Shown piece by piece: positions 35,289 through 44,196 of a DNA stretch of 64,000 nt. Source of the DNA: Asticcacaulis excentricus (GTDB lineage: Bacteria > Pseudomonadota > Alphaproteobacteria > Caulobacterales > Caulobacteraceae). Within the stretch, counting starts at the first letter, position 1. The number at the start of each line of letters is the position of its first letter. The notes under the pieces are model-generated. The model was not told where the DNA came from and searched no databases. It saw only the letters and a list, made by a program, of their open reading frames with translations. The DNA lies in NCBI RefSeq assembly GCF_003966695.1, contig NZ_AP018827.1:868001-932000 (forward strand), written 5' to 3'. The position numbers and the translations under genes were made by a program.

Positions 35289-36644
35289 TCAGTAGGAACC
35301 GCCAAGCGCCTTGACCATAGCGACTTCGAGGGTCAGGGCGCGGCTTTGCAGGGCCGTATTGGCGGTCCGCTGCGACAGGAGATTTTGTTCGATAACCAGC
35401 AGGCTGGCGTAATCGCTGAGGCCTGCCTCGTAGCGCAGACGAGCCATGCGATAGGCCTCCTCGCTGGCGGCGAGGGCTTCGTTGGAGAGGCTCAGTCGCT
35501 CGCTCAGCGCCGTCTGGCTGGCACCGGTATCGGCGACCTCTTGCATGGCGTTGATGACGGACTGGTGATAGCTGGCCAGAGCGACCGATTGATCGGCTTC
35601 GGTGCCGCGCAGATTGGCGCGCAGCTTCCCCCCCTCAAACAGGGGCAGGCTGATCACCGGGCCGGCATTGATGGCGTCCATGCCCGACCCGGACAGGTCG
35701 TTGAGGAACACCTTGCCCGCAAAGGCCATCAGGTTGACATTGGGATAGAAGGACGCCTTGGCGCGCTCAGTGCCGTGTACGGCCTGTTCGGCCCGCGCCC
35801 GCGCAGCGGCCACGTCCGGACGGCGGGCAACCAGCTCCAGATCAATGCGCGTTGGGGCCTTGAAATCGTGCGTATCGGGCAGGACGGGTCTCGGCAGGGT
35901 TTCGCCAAAGGCCGGGGCCTGACCGGCCAGCGCCGCGATCAGGTGACGCTGAATCAGGATGCGCTCATTCAGAGCCGCCACCTCGCCCTTGCTGTTGGCG
36001 ACATTGGCGCGGGCCTGTTCCAGCTCGGCGCGCGGGCGCAGACCACCCTCGACCTTTTGCGCGACCAGGGACTGGGTGTCTGTACGAATGGCCAGATTGC
36101 GCTCGGCGACATCGAGGTCTTTGTACATATGACCCAACTCGAACCAGGCATTGACCAGAGAGGTCGAAAGGACCAGCACGGCCTGCTGACCGTCGGCGCG
36201 CGCGGCCTCGGCAACCGACACCGCGGCCTTCACCCCGGCGCGGTTCTTGCCCCAGAAATCCAGTTCCCAGCCGAAATTGATGCCCCCGAGGGTCAGGGCA
36301 TCAATGGCGGGATCCTTACCCCCCATCTGCAAGGACGCCCCCAGGGCCGTCGCCGTAGGATAGAGCGTCGCCTTTTGCGTATCTTCCAGAGCGCGCGCCT
36401 TCAGAAGACGACCGGCGGCAGCGGTCAGACTGGGGGAGTCGCGCAAGGCCGTTTGGACCAGATCGGTAAGTTGCGCGTCCTTATAGCCTTCCCACCAGCG
36501 GCCGATCAGCATGTCCTGAGGCACAGCACTGGCGGTCGGGATAGGGGAAACGGGCTCAGTCTTGGGCAGCGCGGCGCAGGCGGTAAGCGCCAGGGCCGAA
36601 ACGCCCATAAGCAAACCCATTGCGGGTCGTTTAAATACAAACAT
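35289..36644 (-). CDS. NodT-family outer-membrane efflux lipoprotein
   Basis: 451 aa. Lipobox LTAC (Cys23), so lipid-anchored to the outer membrane. Two repeats of the TolC/OEP fold (about 60-240 and 270-445) with ARRPDVAAARARAEQAV and RYEAGLSDYASLLVIEQNLLS, typical of the NodT/OprM branch. First gene of the efflux operon, driven by the promoter at 36698-36726 between two operators. Confidence 0.92.
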   Translation of the reverse strand: MFVFKRPAMGLLMGVSALALTACAALPKTEPVSPIPTASAVPQDMLIGRWWEGYKDAQLTDLVQTALRDSPSLTAAAGRLLKARALEDTQKATLYPTATALGASLQMGGKDPAIDALTLGGINFGWELDFWGKNRAGVKAAVSVAEAARADGQQAVLVLSTSLVNAWFELGHMYKDLDVAERNLAIRTDTQSLVAQKVEGGLRPRAELEQARANVANSKGEVAALNERILIQRHLIAALAGQAPAFGETLPRPVLPDTHDFKAPTRIDLELVARRPDVAAARARAEQAVHGTERAKASFYPNVNLMAFAGKVFLNDLSGSGMDAINAGPVISLPLFEGGKLRANLRGTEADQSVALASYHQSVINAMQEVADTGASQTALSERLSLSNEALAASEEAYRMARLRYEAGLSDYASLLVIEQNLLSQRTANTALQSRALTLEVAMVKALGGSY

Positions 36645-36667
36645 CAGGTACGCCCTCAGTTTATCGA

Positions 36668-36682
36668 ACCGTACGGTACGGT
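36668..36682. promoter_or_regulatory. TetR operator O1 of the efflux operon
   Basis: Perfect palindrome ACCGTAC-G-GTACGGT, just downstream of the -10 box of the minus-strand promoter, so binding should block transcription start. Identical to O2, 63 bp away. Confidence 0.75.
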
Positions 36683-36697
36683 CATTTATCTGTTGCG

Positions 36698-36726
36698 CCT
36701 ATACGCCGCGCTCGCTATATTGTCAA
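36698..36726 (-). promoter_or_regulatory. Sigma-70-type promoter of the NodT-EmrA-EmrB operon
   Basis: On the minus strand: -35 TTGACA (complement of 36721-36726), 17-bp spacer, -10 TATAGG (complement of 36698-36703). Flanked on both sides by identical TetR operators. Start point expected near 36690. Confidence 0.75.
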
Positions 36727-36730
36727 TAAA

Positions 36731-36745
36731 ACCGTACGGTACGGT
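36731..36745. promoter_or_regulatory. TetR operator O2 of the efflux operon
   Basis: Second perfect copy of ACCGTAC-G-GTACGGT, 4 bp upstream of the -35 box and about 107 bp before the divergent tetR start codon. It could repress both directions. Confidence 0.75.
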
Positions 36746-36851
36746 CAGTAATTTTTTGCGCGCCGCAGCAAGCTGATGTATCGACGACACATATTCAAAA
36801 CGTGGTCCGTCGCAACGTCTGCAAATGATTGCACGCCACACTGAGGCTAAG

Positions 36852-37475
36852 ATGCAAGAGTTAAAATCTCGTCCCGACAAGGACGCCCGTCGTGAAGCTA
36901 TACTGGATGTGGCCAGCCGGATTTTCCTCGAAGAAGGGTTTGATGCGGCGTCCATGTCGGCCATCGCCGCGAAGCTGGGCGGCTCGAAGGGCACGCTTTA
37001 TAACTACTTCAAAAGCAAGGAAGAACTGTTCGAAGCCTTCGTGGATCGCCATTGCGCCATCCATGCGCGGCTAATTGACTCGTTTGAGGTCGAGGGCGGC
37101 GGCTATCGCGAAGCCCTGCGCCGCTGGGCCCGTCAGTATCTGCGCATCGTGACCGCCGACTCAACCATGCGCAATTACCGCGTCATCATGGCGGTGTCCG
37201 AACGCTGGCCTGACATAGGCCGGGCCTTTTACGAAAACGGCCCGCTGCGTGGTGCCCGTAATGCCGCCAACTTTCTGGCCGAGGCGGCCCAGGCCGGCGA
37301 ATTCGTCATCGACGATACCTTACGCGCGGCGCATCAGTTCATCGCCCTGTGCCAGAGCCGTTATCAAAAGGCGCGCTTCCTCAACTACCTCCCCGAACCG
37401 GACGAGGCCGAAATCGAAGCCGAGGTCGATGCCGCCGTTGCCGCCTTCTATGCGGCTTATGGACGACGAGGCTAA
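36852..37475 (+). CDS. TetR/AcrR-family repressor of the efflux operon
   Basis: 207 aa from the ATG at 36852, which follows GAGG by 5 nt; an ATG at 36825 is an alternative. Helix-turn-helix (about 10-55: MSAIAAKLGGSKGTLYNYFKSKEELFEAFV) and a C-terminal ligand-binding domain of the AcrR type. It is divergent from the NodT-EmrA-EmrB operon, with two palindromic operators between. Expected to repress the pump until a substrate binds. Confidence 0.92.
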   Translation: MQELKSRPDKDARREAILDVASRIFLEEGFDAASMSAIAAKLGGSKGTLYNYFKSKEELFEAFVDRHCAIHARLIDSFEVEGGGYREALRRWARQYLRIVTADSTMRNYRVIMAVSERWPDIGRAFYENGPLRGARNAANFLAEAAQAGEFVIDDTLRAAHQFIALCQSRYQKARFLNYLPEPDEAEIEAEVDAAVAAFYAAYGRRG

Positions 37476-37479
37476 CACC

Positions 37480-37552
37480 TAGTGTCATGAATCTGAAATT
37501 CACATGCGATTGATATCACCCTATGGCGAATTTCAGATTCAACAGGACACTA
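37480..37552. repeat. 73-bp TA-flanked palindromic element (MITE-like)
   Basis: Begins with TAGTGTC and ends with GACACTA. Inside these the arms GAATCTGAAATTC (37489-37501) and GAATTTCAGATTC (37528-37540) are exact inverted repeats. The TA ends recall IS630/Tc1-type derivatives that target TA. It starts 5 bp after the tetR stop codon. No coding capacity. Confidence 0.6.
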
Positions 37553-37579
37553 GTGTACTGACACATTCATAGGATGTGG

Positions 37580-37750
37580 ATCGGCGTCCACCCCGGGACG
37601 TCTTCATCCCGTTTTAACCGCCTGATTTGCAACGGTAAACTCTGGAATGCCCGGGTACCGATCGGCGCCGATCGGAACCCGGGCATTGCAAATATCTCAT
37701 CGAAATCAAATAATTATTGAAATTGCTGTGATCCCACTTTTGACGCCGAA
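37580..37750 (+). repeat. Palindromic 171-bp repeat, copy 1 (left flank of the island)
   Basis: Ends ATCGGCGTC / GACGCCGAA form terminal inverted repeats. The interior carries a 48-bp near-palindrome (37643-37690) with 23-bp arms. Copy 2 at 59484-59653 is colinear over its whole length and in the same orientation. Several differences within the arms are paired (for example C-G here, T-A in copy 2), so the stem is conserved. It has inserted into the 3' part of the LuxR-type gene. Non-coding; MITE-like. Confidence 0.8.
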
Positions 37751-38226
37751 CTACACACATCGAGGTTTTCCAACTGCCTCGCCCGTCTGACGGACGTCGC
37801 CAGGGCGATACCGCCCCGAAGGGTCCTCGGTCCCGGGAATGGCACGCCGATGCCATTGTACAATCCGCCGTCTTCAGCTTCGCGCAGGAAATGTCTTTGC
37901 CGACGGGTGAGCTCGGTTTGGTGTTCGATGTCATTCCAGCGGAAGGGACGAACGGAACCCACGGCCCATTTGACGACCGGGTCGATACGCGCCAGACCGT
38001 TATGGGCATAGTAGTCCTGCCAGACCGCGGGATAGGTGCTGATCAGCCCGAAGCCCTGGGCGGACGCGTCGAGATCCAGATCGCGCAGGACCGAGAAGTT
38101 CACCCGATCATAACCGATGTGGGCCATGGCATCGATGAACAGGTCGAACAGCCGGTCGACGGATCGGACCCTGCTCGTGTCTTCTATAAATTGCTCAAGA
38201 GAATACTGACCGTTTGCATAAAGCAT
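37714..38226 (-). pseudogene. LuxR-type autoinducer-binding protein truncated by a repeat
   Basis: 170 aa from the ATG at 38226 (GGAG 6 nt upstream; 38244 is the alternative). It carries an autoinducer-binding domain with the family pattern STYPAVWQDYYAHNGLARIDPVVKW, holding the conserved Trp, Tyr and Asp that line the acyl-homoserine-lactone pocket in LuxR/TraR. The C-terminal LuxR helix-turn-helix is missing: the frame enters the palindromic repeat at about 37750, and its last 12 or so codons and stop come from the repeat. No luxI homologue lies in the window. It may be inactive or act as a DNA-binding-deficient AHL-binding protein. Confidence 0.8.
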
Positions 38227-38450
38227 GACCGACTCCGTAACCATTGGATGTCCAACGCATTTGTCCGGAGTGGCTTTTTCGGTCTCCCACGCCCCGCGCC
38301 CTACCGGCGGTACTGGCGCAACAATACGCGCATTAGTTGAAAATGAGAAGCAGATTCAAAATAAACGCGGGGATTGCAAGGCGGATGCGGCATTCACGCT
38401 ACAGGTTTGAGTGTCCTTACCACTTCAGTCAGCCTATAGGGACGCAGACC

Positions 38451-39848
38451 TTATGCCGCTCGCAGCCCCAGCCAGGTCCGGACACCCGGTAAGTGTCTCA
38501 GGATCAGGAATTCAAGCGTACCAACGACGATCAGACTGATCCCTAAAACCGGCAGGAATATTCCTAAGGCCACGATCAGTATCAGGAGGCCAATGCCCGC
38601 TGGCGTGGTCGCTGCCGGCTCCGGCGCACCAAGCTTCCCCGCCGGACGACGCTTCAGCCACATGACGACGCTACTGACGCACAGAGTGATCAGAGACAGG
38701 GCGGTAAAGACGCCCAGTGCCTGGTTTAGCCAGCCGAAAAGATGCCCTTCATGCGCGGCGATCATATACCCAACGACCTGATCAATGGGATGTTTCTGGG
38801 CAAAGGTTTCGCGGCTCAAAACCTGACCGGACTGGGGATCAAGCTTCAGAGTCACCCTGAGCGGCCGGTTCTGCGTGTTGGATTGGGCGGTCCAGTCTTT
38901 GACCTTCTTCGACGGCGCATTGATTGTCACGGGCGCCGGCAGGTCCAGCGCCTGTACTGTGGCGTACATGCGGTCGACTGACACCACAGGCGTGCCGTTG
39001 GTGTGACCTTTGTGACCGGCATGCTGACCTTGGCCCGTCTCATGATCGGCATGCTCTGAAACACCGGTTTCCGCGCGCTCCGTCTTGCGGTCAGCGGCGC
39101 GGCCCGAACTCCAGTCCTGTTTGACAGCCGCTGTGTGGGTAACGACGCGCACCTGCTTGAAGGCGTCACCCCAAACGGAGGTCCACGGAAGCCCTGACAG
39201 TAACAGGAACAGGGCAAAAAATGAGACATAGATACCCGTCACAGCGTGAAGGTCGCGCCAGAACAGGCGCTTGCCCATGCCTGTCCGTGGATAAAGCACG
39301 CCCGCCGGCCCTGAGGCCTGACGCGGCCACCACAGATAGAGCCCGGTGAGGATCATGACGATGGCCCAGCAGGCAGCCAGTTCCACGATGATCTCGCCGA
39401 CCTTTCCGGACAGAAGCTCCCCGTGAATGTTTTTCACCTGCGCCATAAAGCGCTGTTCCTCAGGAACGGATTTGAGGATCGCGAGCGTTTGGGGGTGAAC
39501 GTACAGTCTCAGCTTTTCGCCGTTCTCCGTAAACACAACGCGCGTGGCATCCTGAGGGTTCTGGCGCACCTCAACAGATGACAGTTTGGCCCCCGGATGG
39601 GCCGCACTGGCCGCTGACACCTGCTCGGTGATGGATTTCACCGGCCCGGTAAAGGACAGAGCATCGTATGGCCGGTCTATGGCGCTCTCGATCTGGGGTT
39701 TAAACAGATAGAGAGAACCGGTGATCGACAATATGATGATGAACGGGATGCAGAACAGGCCCGCGTAGAAGTGCCAGCGCCAGACGGCCCGCACCATGGC
39801 CTGGCGGCGCTTGGCGCGGTTCAGAGACTCCTCAACGGACGTGGACAT
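38451..39848 (-). CDS. PepSY-associated membrane protein with a His-rich loop
   Basis: 465 aa. Four main membrane helices: about 27-50, 152-175, 203-225 and one near the C-terminus followed by a further hydrophobic pair. Two PepSY-like periplasmic regions (about 55-140 and 285-370). The family (PiuB/PepSY_TM) often accompanies TonB receptors in iron or copper uptake and may reduce or transfer the metal. A periplasmic insertion has five histidines at about 266, 269, 276, 279 and 282 (HxxH, HxxHxxH spacing), suggesting metal binding. The gene follows its TonB receptor by 9 bp, so the two are co-transcribed. Confidence 0.85.
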   Translation of the reverse strand: MSTSVEESLNRAKRRQAMVRAVWRWHFYAGLFCIPFIIILSITGSLYLFKPQIESAIDRPYDALSFTGPVKSITEQVSAASAAHPGAKLSSVEVRQNPQDATRVVFTENGEKLRLYVHPQTLAILKSVPEEQRFMAQVKNIHGELLSGKVGEIIVELAACWAIVMILTGLYLWWPRQASGPAGVLYPRTGMGKRLFWRDLHAVTGIYVSFFALFLLLSGLPWTSVWGDAFKQVRVVTHTAAVKQDWSSGRAADRKTERAETGVSEHADHETGQGQHAGHKGHTNGTPVVSVDRMYATVQALDLPAPVTINAPSKKVKDWTAQSNTQNRPLRVTLKLDPQSGQVLSRETFAQKHPIDQVVGYMIAAHEGHLFGWLNQALGVFTALSLITLCVSSVVMWLKRRPAGKLGAPEPAATTPAGIGLLILIVALGIFLPVLGISLIVVGTLEFLILRHLPGVRTWLGLRAA

Positions 39849-39857
39849 GGACAGCCT

Positions 39858-42179
39858 CTACTGACGATACTTAAGTTCGATGAGAACGGTGCGCTGCGGC
39901 AGCGGGTGCGAGACGTAGGCCTGATAGTTGGCGACATTGTCAATGCCCACACTGACCTGCGTCCGCGGCGTTACCGCATAGTTCACCTTCAGATCGTAGG
40001 TGTTGTATTCGCTCTGGAAGCCAAAGGCGCGGCCGCGCGACAACCCGAAGAGGTCAGAGTTCGGCCGAGAGGCATAGCGCCAGCCCATCGTGCCTTTCAG
40101 CTTCTCGGTGAAGGCATAGGTCAGGCTGCCGTTCGAGCGCCAGCGCGGGATGCGCGGGAACTGCACGCCCTCGGCTGCCCGGTTGGCGGGGTTTTCAACC
40201 GTCTTGGCGTCCATCCATGACACGCTGCCGTTCAGGTCGAGGCCCGTGATGAGGAAGTCTTTGGCCTCATAGATGGCTTCCACACCATACTGCTTCATGC
40301 GCGCGATGTTCTTATAATTGGAGACCGTGTTGCCGTACTGATTGATGCCCTGGAAGGAGAAGATGGCGTCATCAATGTCCTGACCGAAGGCCGACAGGGT
40401 CAGGTTCGAGCGCGCGAACTTACGGCGGGCAATCAGGCTGATGTCCTTCGATTTTTCGGCTTTGAGATTGGGGTCGAAGCTATCAGGCAGAATAATCTGG
40501 GCGACCGGATCAAACGTGCCCTGATAGAGCTCGCCCACGGTTGGGAAGCGCGTGGCGGTGCCAAGGCTCAATTGCAGGCTCAGCGTATCCGAGACTCGGG
40601 TTTGCAGCGACAGTTTCGGATCCACCGAGGTCTGGCTGCGCGTGTCGTAGCGGGTGATAACCTTCTGGTTGGCGCTATTCAGGCCGCCGAGACCGCCATC
40701 AAAGGCGCGCCAGCGGTCGGCTCTGACACCCAGCGTCAATTCGGTGCGGTCGCTCAGGCTGATCTCGTCTTCAACGAAGACGCCGAACCCGGAGGTCTTG
40801 CCGAAGGTGCCGGAATTATAGGTGGCATTGGCGGCGGTGCGCCAGTTCGTGACCGAATAGATGGTCTGACCAGCCTTATAAAGGTTCTGGTTGACACCGA
40901 AGGTGATGTCATGGGCGCCAAAGGCCTGACGCATGGAGGCATCAAAGGCCCACCAGCCCGGTGTGTCCTGAAGTGTCTGCCGACCCGCGCCCGACGACAG
41001 CCCGGTCTGGAAATCATTCGAGGCCCGGCCGTCGCTTTCGGCGATCCAGAAGCGCGACAAATTAGCCCGCACGTCCCATCCGCCCCAGGGGCCGCTGACA
41101 CGGCCACCGGCCAGGTACTCGGTGCGCTCAGAGGTCGAATGGGTAATGCCGGTAGCGTTGTAGTACACCCCGTTGAACTTCACGCGGCCCTGATAGACAG
41201 GCAGTCCGGTAGAGGTTGCCGTCAACCAGGTGCGCGCGTCGGTCAGGTTCTGGGATGACTTCCACAAGACGAGCAGACCATCGGCTTTCCAGCCCGCGCC
41301 CAGATCATAGCTGGCGCGCAGCCGCGCCTGATCCTGCACGACATCGACGGGCGACTGCGCCCCATACACCGGCGTGGCCAGACGCGGATCGACATAGGCC
41401 CCGGTGACATCGGTATAGGTCGCCTGCACCGAGGCCGAGGTCGGTTGCGTGGCAACGCGCGAGAGCAGGTTATAGGTCATCGACTGACCGGTATTTTCAA
41501 AGTGGCGATAAGAGGCGCGAAGGCCCAGACGGCTGCCCTGCGGCTTCCAGTTGAGGCCGCCTTCAAAGCTGTAGCCCTCAAACGTCTCATCAAAGCCGTA
41601 CTCTTTGAACGGCATGATCATCTTCTGGACGGTGGCGTACCCGCCATTGGCCTTGGGCTCATCGGTCGTGATCGAGACCACGCCCCCCATCGAATTGCCG
41701 TTATAGCGCGCCGAATAGGGTCCGTAGACGATATCGAACTGCCGGATTTCCGACGGGCCGACCACGTTCCATTTCGGCGGGAAATCAAACCGGTTACCGA
41801 GGAAGTTGGACACGAGGAAGCCATCGACGAGAACGATGGTGCGCGCGCTTTGCACGGTATTGGCACCGCGCATAGCCACCACCGCATTGTCATCACCGGC
41901 AAAGCGCTTGCGGACAAAAAAATTGGGCGTGTACTTCATCAGGTCTTCGACGTTGAGCGCGTTGACCTTTTCAAACTCTTCCCGGCCCAAAGAGACGGAC
42001 AGGCCTCTGGGCTTGACGGTGATCGGCGTGTTTTTCTGTCCGACAACGATGATGTTCTCAACCTTGTCTTCGGCGGGTGCTTCGGATGTCTCGGCCGCGT
42101 GAGCGCTCAAAGGAAGCACAGATGCCCCCGCCAGAAGCGTGGCCAGAAGTGCATTTTTTTTAGAGATGAACATGCCCAT
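39858..42179 (-). CDS. TonB-dependent receptor of the first TBDR-PepSY module
   Basis: 773 aa from the ATG at 42179 (Met at 42173 also possible); the frame extends upstream without signal-peptide character. Signal peptide ending AHA, then ENIIVVGQ (TonB box), plug domain with ALNVEDLMKYTPNFFVR and YGPYSARYNGNSMGGVVSI, and a barrel ending LIELKYRQ. No N-terminal signalling (STN) domain. Ligand unknown; the linked PepSY protein and the island context favour a metal chelate. A GGACA-N3-TGTCC box lies 78-90 bp before the start. Confidence 0.9.
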   Translation of the reverse strand: MGMFISKKNALLATLLAGASVLPLSAHAAETSEAPAEDKVENIIVVGQKNTPITVKPRGLSVSLGREEFEKVNALNVEDLMKYTPNFFVRKRFAGDDNAVVAMRGANTVQSARTIVLVDGFLVSNFLGNRFDFPPKWNVVGPSEIRQFDIVYGPYSARYNGNSMGGVVSITTDEPKANGGYATVQKMIMPFKEYGFDETFEGYSFEGGLNWKPQGSRLGLRASYRHFENTGQSMTYNLLSRVATQPTSASVQATYTDVTGAYVDPRLATPVYGAQSPVDVVQDQARLRASYDLGAGWKADGLLVLWKSSQNLTDARTWLTATSTGLPVYQGRVKFNGVYYNATGITHSTSERTEYLAGGRVSGPWGGWDVRANLSRFWIAESDGRASNDFQTGLSSGAGRQTLQDTPGWWAFDASMRQAFGAHDITFGVNQNLYKAGQTIYSVTNWRTAANATYNSGTFGKTSGFGVFVEDEISLSDRTELTLGVRADRWRAFDGGLGGLNSANQKVITRYDTRSQTSVDPKLSLQTRVSDTLSLQLSLGTATRFPTVGELYQGTFDPVAQIILPDSFDPNLKAEKSKDISLIARRKFARSNLTLSAFGQDIDDAIFSFQGINQYGNTVSNYKNIARMKQYGVEAIYEAKDFLITGLDLNGSVSWMDAKTVENPANRAAEGVQFPRIPRWRSNGSLTYAFTEKLKGTMGWRYASRPNSDLFGLSRGRAFGFQSEYNTYDLKVNYAVTPRTQVSVGIDNVANYQAYVSHPLPQRTVLIELKYRQ

Positions 42180-42256
42180 AGTCCCCAAGTCGGATGCGAC
42201 CAGACGTCGCTCACAGTTGGGAGGCCGTGTAACGGAGTTCCCGGCCCCAGACAGTT

Positions 42257-42269
42257 GGACAAAATGTCC
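42257..42269 (-). promoter_or_regulatory. Island box A (GGACA-N3-TGTCC) before TBDR-PepSY module 1
   Basis: Perfect palindrome GGACAAAATGTCC centred 84 bp upstream of the TonB receptor ATG, in the gap between regA and the receptor gene. Confidence 0.7.
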
Positions 42270-42280
42270 TATACCTATGG

Positions 42281-42811
42281 TTACTTTACAGGCTGTTTCG
42301 CCAGTTTGCGAGTCAGGGTGCGACGGTGCATCCCAAGTCGACGGGCGGTGGCGGAGATGTTGTAGTTGGTCTCGACCAGCATCTCGTGAATGCGTTCCCA
42401 TTCCAGATTCTTGATCGAGGTCGGGCGTGGGGTCAGGGCCACGTCGGTACTGGGTTCATCGTGCTCGAACGCCGCGATAATCTCATCGGCGTTGGCGGGT
42501 TTGGCCAGATAATGCGTGGCCCCCAGCTTGATGGCCTGCACCGCCGTATTGATGCTGGCATAGCCGGTCAGAACAACAATACGCATGTCCGGGTCGAGCG
42601 CATGCAGGCCTTTGACGCACTCCAGGCCCGACGCTCCGGGCATTTTAAGATCGACCAGCGCAAAAGCGGGTTTCAGGGTCTCAGCCAGCGCAACCCCGTC
42701 TTCCGCCGTGTGGGCGACATGGGTCTTAAAGCCGCGTCGGCCCAATGACCGGGCCAGAGACGCGGCCAGATCCTTGTCGTCATCAACAATCAGGGTCGTC
42801 AGATTGGTCAC
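42281..42811 (-). CDS. regA: RegA/PrrA/ActR-type response regulator
   Basis: 176 aa. Receiver domain (about 5-115) with the DDD acidic pocket, phospho-acceptor Asp54 in FALVDLKMPG and a conserved Lys in YLAKPAN. A short proline-containing linker is followed by a Fis-like helix-turn-helix (about 132-172, EMLVETNYNISATARRLGMH, RRTL). This layout and length are specific to the RegA/PrrA/ActR redox-response family. Its start overlaps the regB stop by 4 bp. It is the best local candidate to bind the GGACA-N3-TGTCC boxes, including the one before regB. Confidence 0.92.
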   Translation of the reverse strand: MTNLTTLIVDDDKDLAASLARSLGRRGFKTHVAHTAEDGVALAETLKPAFALVDLKMPGASGLECVKGLHALDPDMRIVVLTGYASINTAVQAIKLGATHYLAKPANADEIIAAFEHDEPSTDVALTPRPTSIKNLEWERIHEMLVETNYNISATARRLGMHRRTLTRKLAKQPVK

Positions 42812-44139
42812 AGGTCACGCTCATCTTGCAAAAGGATGGCCCCCAGAGGCAGCCTCAGTTCGACACGCGCACCCGGCCCCTTCCCATCTGTACTCGCCCG
42901 GTTCGAAGCGATGAGTTGTCCGCCCAGCGAACGGAGCGTGTTATGCCCCAGAAAGAGGCCGAGTCCCCGACCACTCCGGCCGGCCTCGTCCTTTGTTGAG
43001 AGATAGGGTTCACCGATCCGCGATAAGATATCCGGATGGAAGCCCGGCCCTTCGTCGTCAACGGCCAGGATCAGCGTGTCAGCTTCTACTCTGGCCATAA
43101 ATACTACCGTCTTGTCTCGGCCAGCGGCTTCAACGGCATTATCCAGAAGGTGCGTCAGGGTCTGAGACATGACGCGGTCAGCGGCCACGCTGACATCAGG
43201 CACATCAAGGTAGGCATCCAGAATGACGTCCGGGTTTTGATTTTGCCAGTCGCCCAGCGTCTGCTCCAGAAAGCCTCTGAGTGAAGTGGCCATCGCGCCT
43301 TCACCTCTGGCTGAACCCGAAGCTGACAAAATGCCGGTGATGATGGCTTTACACCGCTCAAGCTGTGTCTGCATCGTTTGGATGTCCGCCAGTTGCTCGG
43401 CGCGCTTACGCGGCACTGACAGGTCGTGCCAGTCCTTGAGGATTACCGACAGGGTCGTCAGAGGCGTGCCCAGTTCGTGCGCGGCGCCCGCACTCAACAG
43501 CCCCATCCGCACGATTTGTACGTTTTCCGCAGACTGCTGCTGAAGCTGCGCCAGTTCCTGATCGCGAGCCCGAAGATTGGCCGTGATCCGCGACACAAAA
43601 AACACCACCAGACAGGCTGCCATGGCATAGGCAATCATCATCCCGTGCACGTGCATGTCAAAGCCAGCAGAGGTGCCGCCGTGGTGTTCATGCGCTGCCG
43701 GATAGGATTGCCGGAAGAAGCTCAGGCCTGCGTAAAATACCAGCGTACTGGCCGCGATACTCCAGGCGTAGAGCGGTTTTAACAGCACCGAACCGATGAT
43801 CACCGGAAGCAGGTACAGAAGGATGAATGGGTTGGAGGTGCCGCCACTCAGGTAAAGCTGCGCGGTAAAGGCCACCACATCGACCATGAGCCCGGCAAAC
43901 AACTCAAAATCGCTGATACGCGCTTTGGATTTGTATCGATAAAGAGCCCAGAGGTTGAACGCAACGAGCGCGGCGGTGACCCAGAGCATCTCCCCGATTC
44001 GGATAACCAGGTTGAAGCCGTAATAAACTGTCAGGATCGTCGCCAACTGGCCATAGAAGGCCATGCCGCGCAGATGGATCAACTGCAGCAGGTTTTTGCG
44101 TAGCGTTTCCTGTTCAATGTCTTGAGAGTGATGGGCCAT
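42808..44139 (-). CDS. regB: RegB/PrrB/ActS-type redox sensor histidine kinase
   Basis: 443 aa from the ATG at 44139. Six membrane segments (about 25-190) contain GGTSNPF (99-105), the quinone-associated motif of RegB. A periplasm-facing loop (about 147-170) is rich in His and Met (His150, 152, 153, 163, 165) and could sense metal, though His is also common there in relatives. The phospho-His is His221 in GAAHELGTPLTTLS. The redox-active Cys of RegB is conserved as Cys263 in LERCKAI. The HATPase domain holds DDEGPGF and GLGLFLG. It signals to RegA, coupling gene expression to respiratory redox state. Confidence 0.93.
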   Translation of the reverse strand: MAHHSQDIEQETLRKNLLQLIHLRGMAFYGQLATILTVYYGFNLVIRIGEMLWVTAALVAFNLWALYRYKSKARISDFELFAGLMVDVVAFTAQLYLSGGTSNPFILLYLLPVIIGSVLLKPLYAWSIAASTLVFYAGLSFFRQSYPAAHEHHGGTSAGFDMHVHGMMIAYAMAACLVVFFVSRITANLRARDQELAQLQQQSAENVQIVRMGLLSAGAAHELGTPLTTLSVILKDWHDLSVPRKRAEQLADIQTMQTQLERCKAIITGILSASGSARGEGAMATSLRGFLEQTLGDWQNQNPDVILDAYLDVPDVSVAADRVMSQTLTHLLDNAVEAAGRDKTVVFMARVEADTLILAVDDEGPGFHPDILSRIGEPYLSTKDEAGRSGRGLGLFLGHNTLRSLGGQLIASNRASTDGKGPGARVELRLPLGAILLQDERDL

Positions 44140-44196
44140 GGTGCGGGCTGAAAGAGGTAAACCTTGCTGATATCGGGAGAGAGCGGGGTGTCCACT

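Noticed and set aside
37714-38450. A luxI partner for the truncated LuxR-type gene
   Set aside because: No acyl-homoserine-lactone synthase is encoded on either side within the window.
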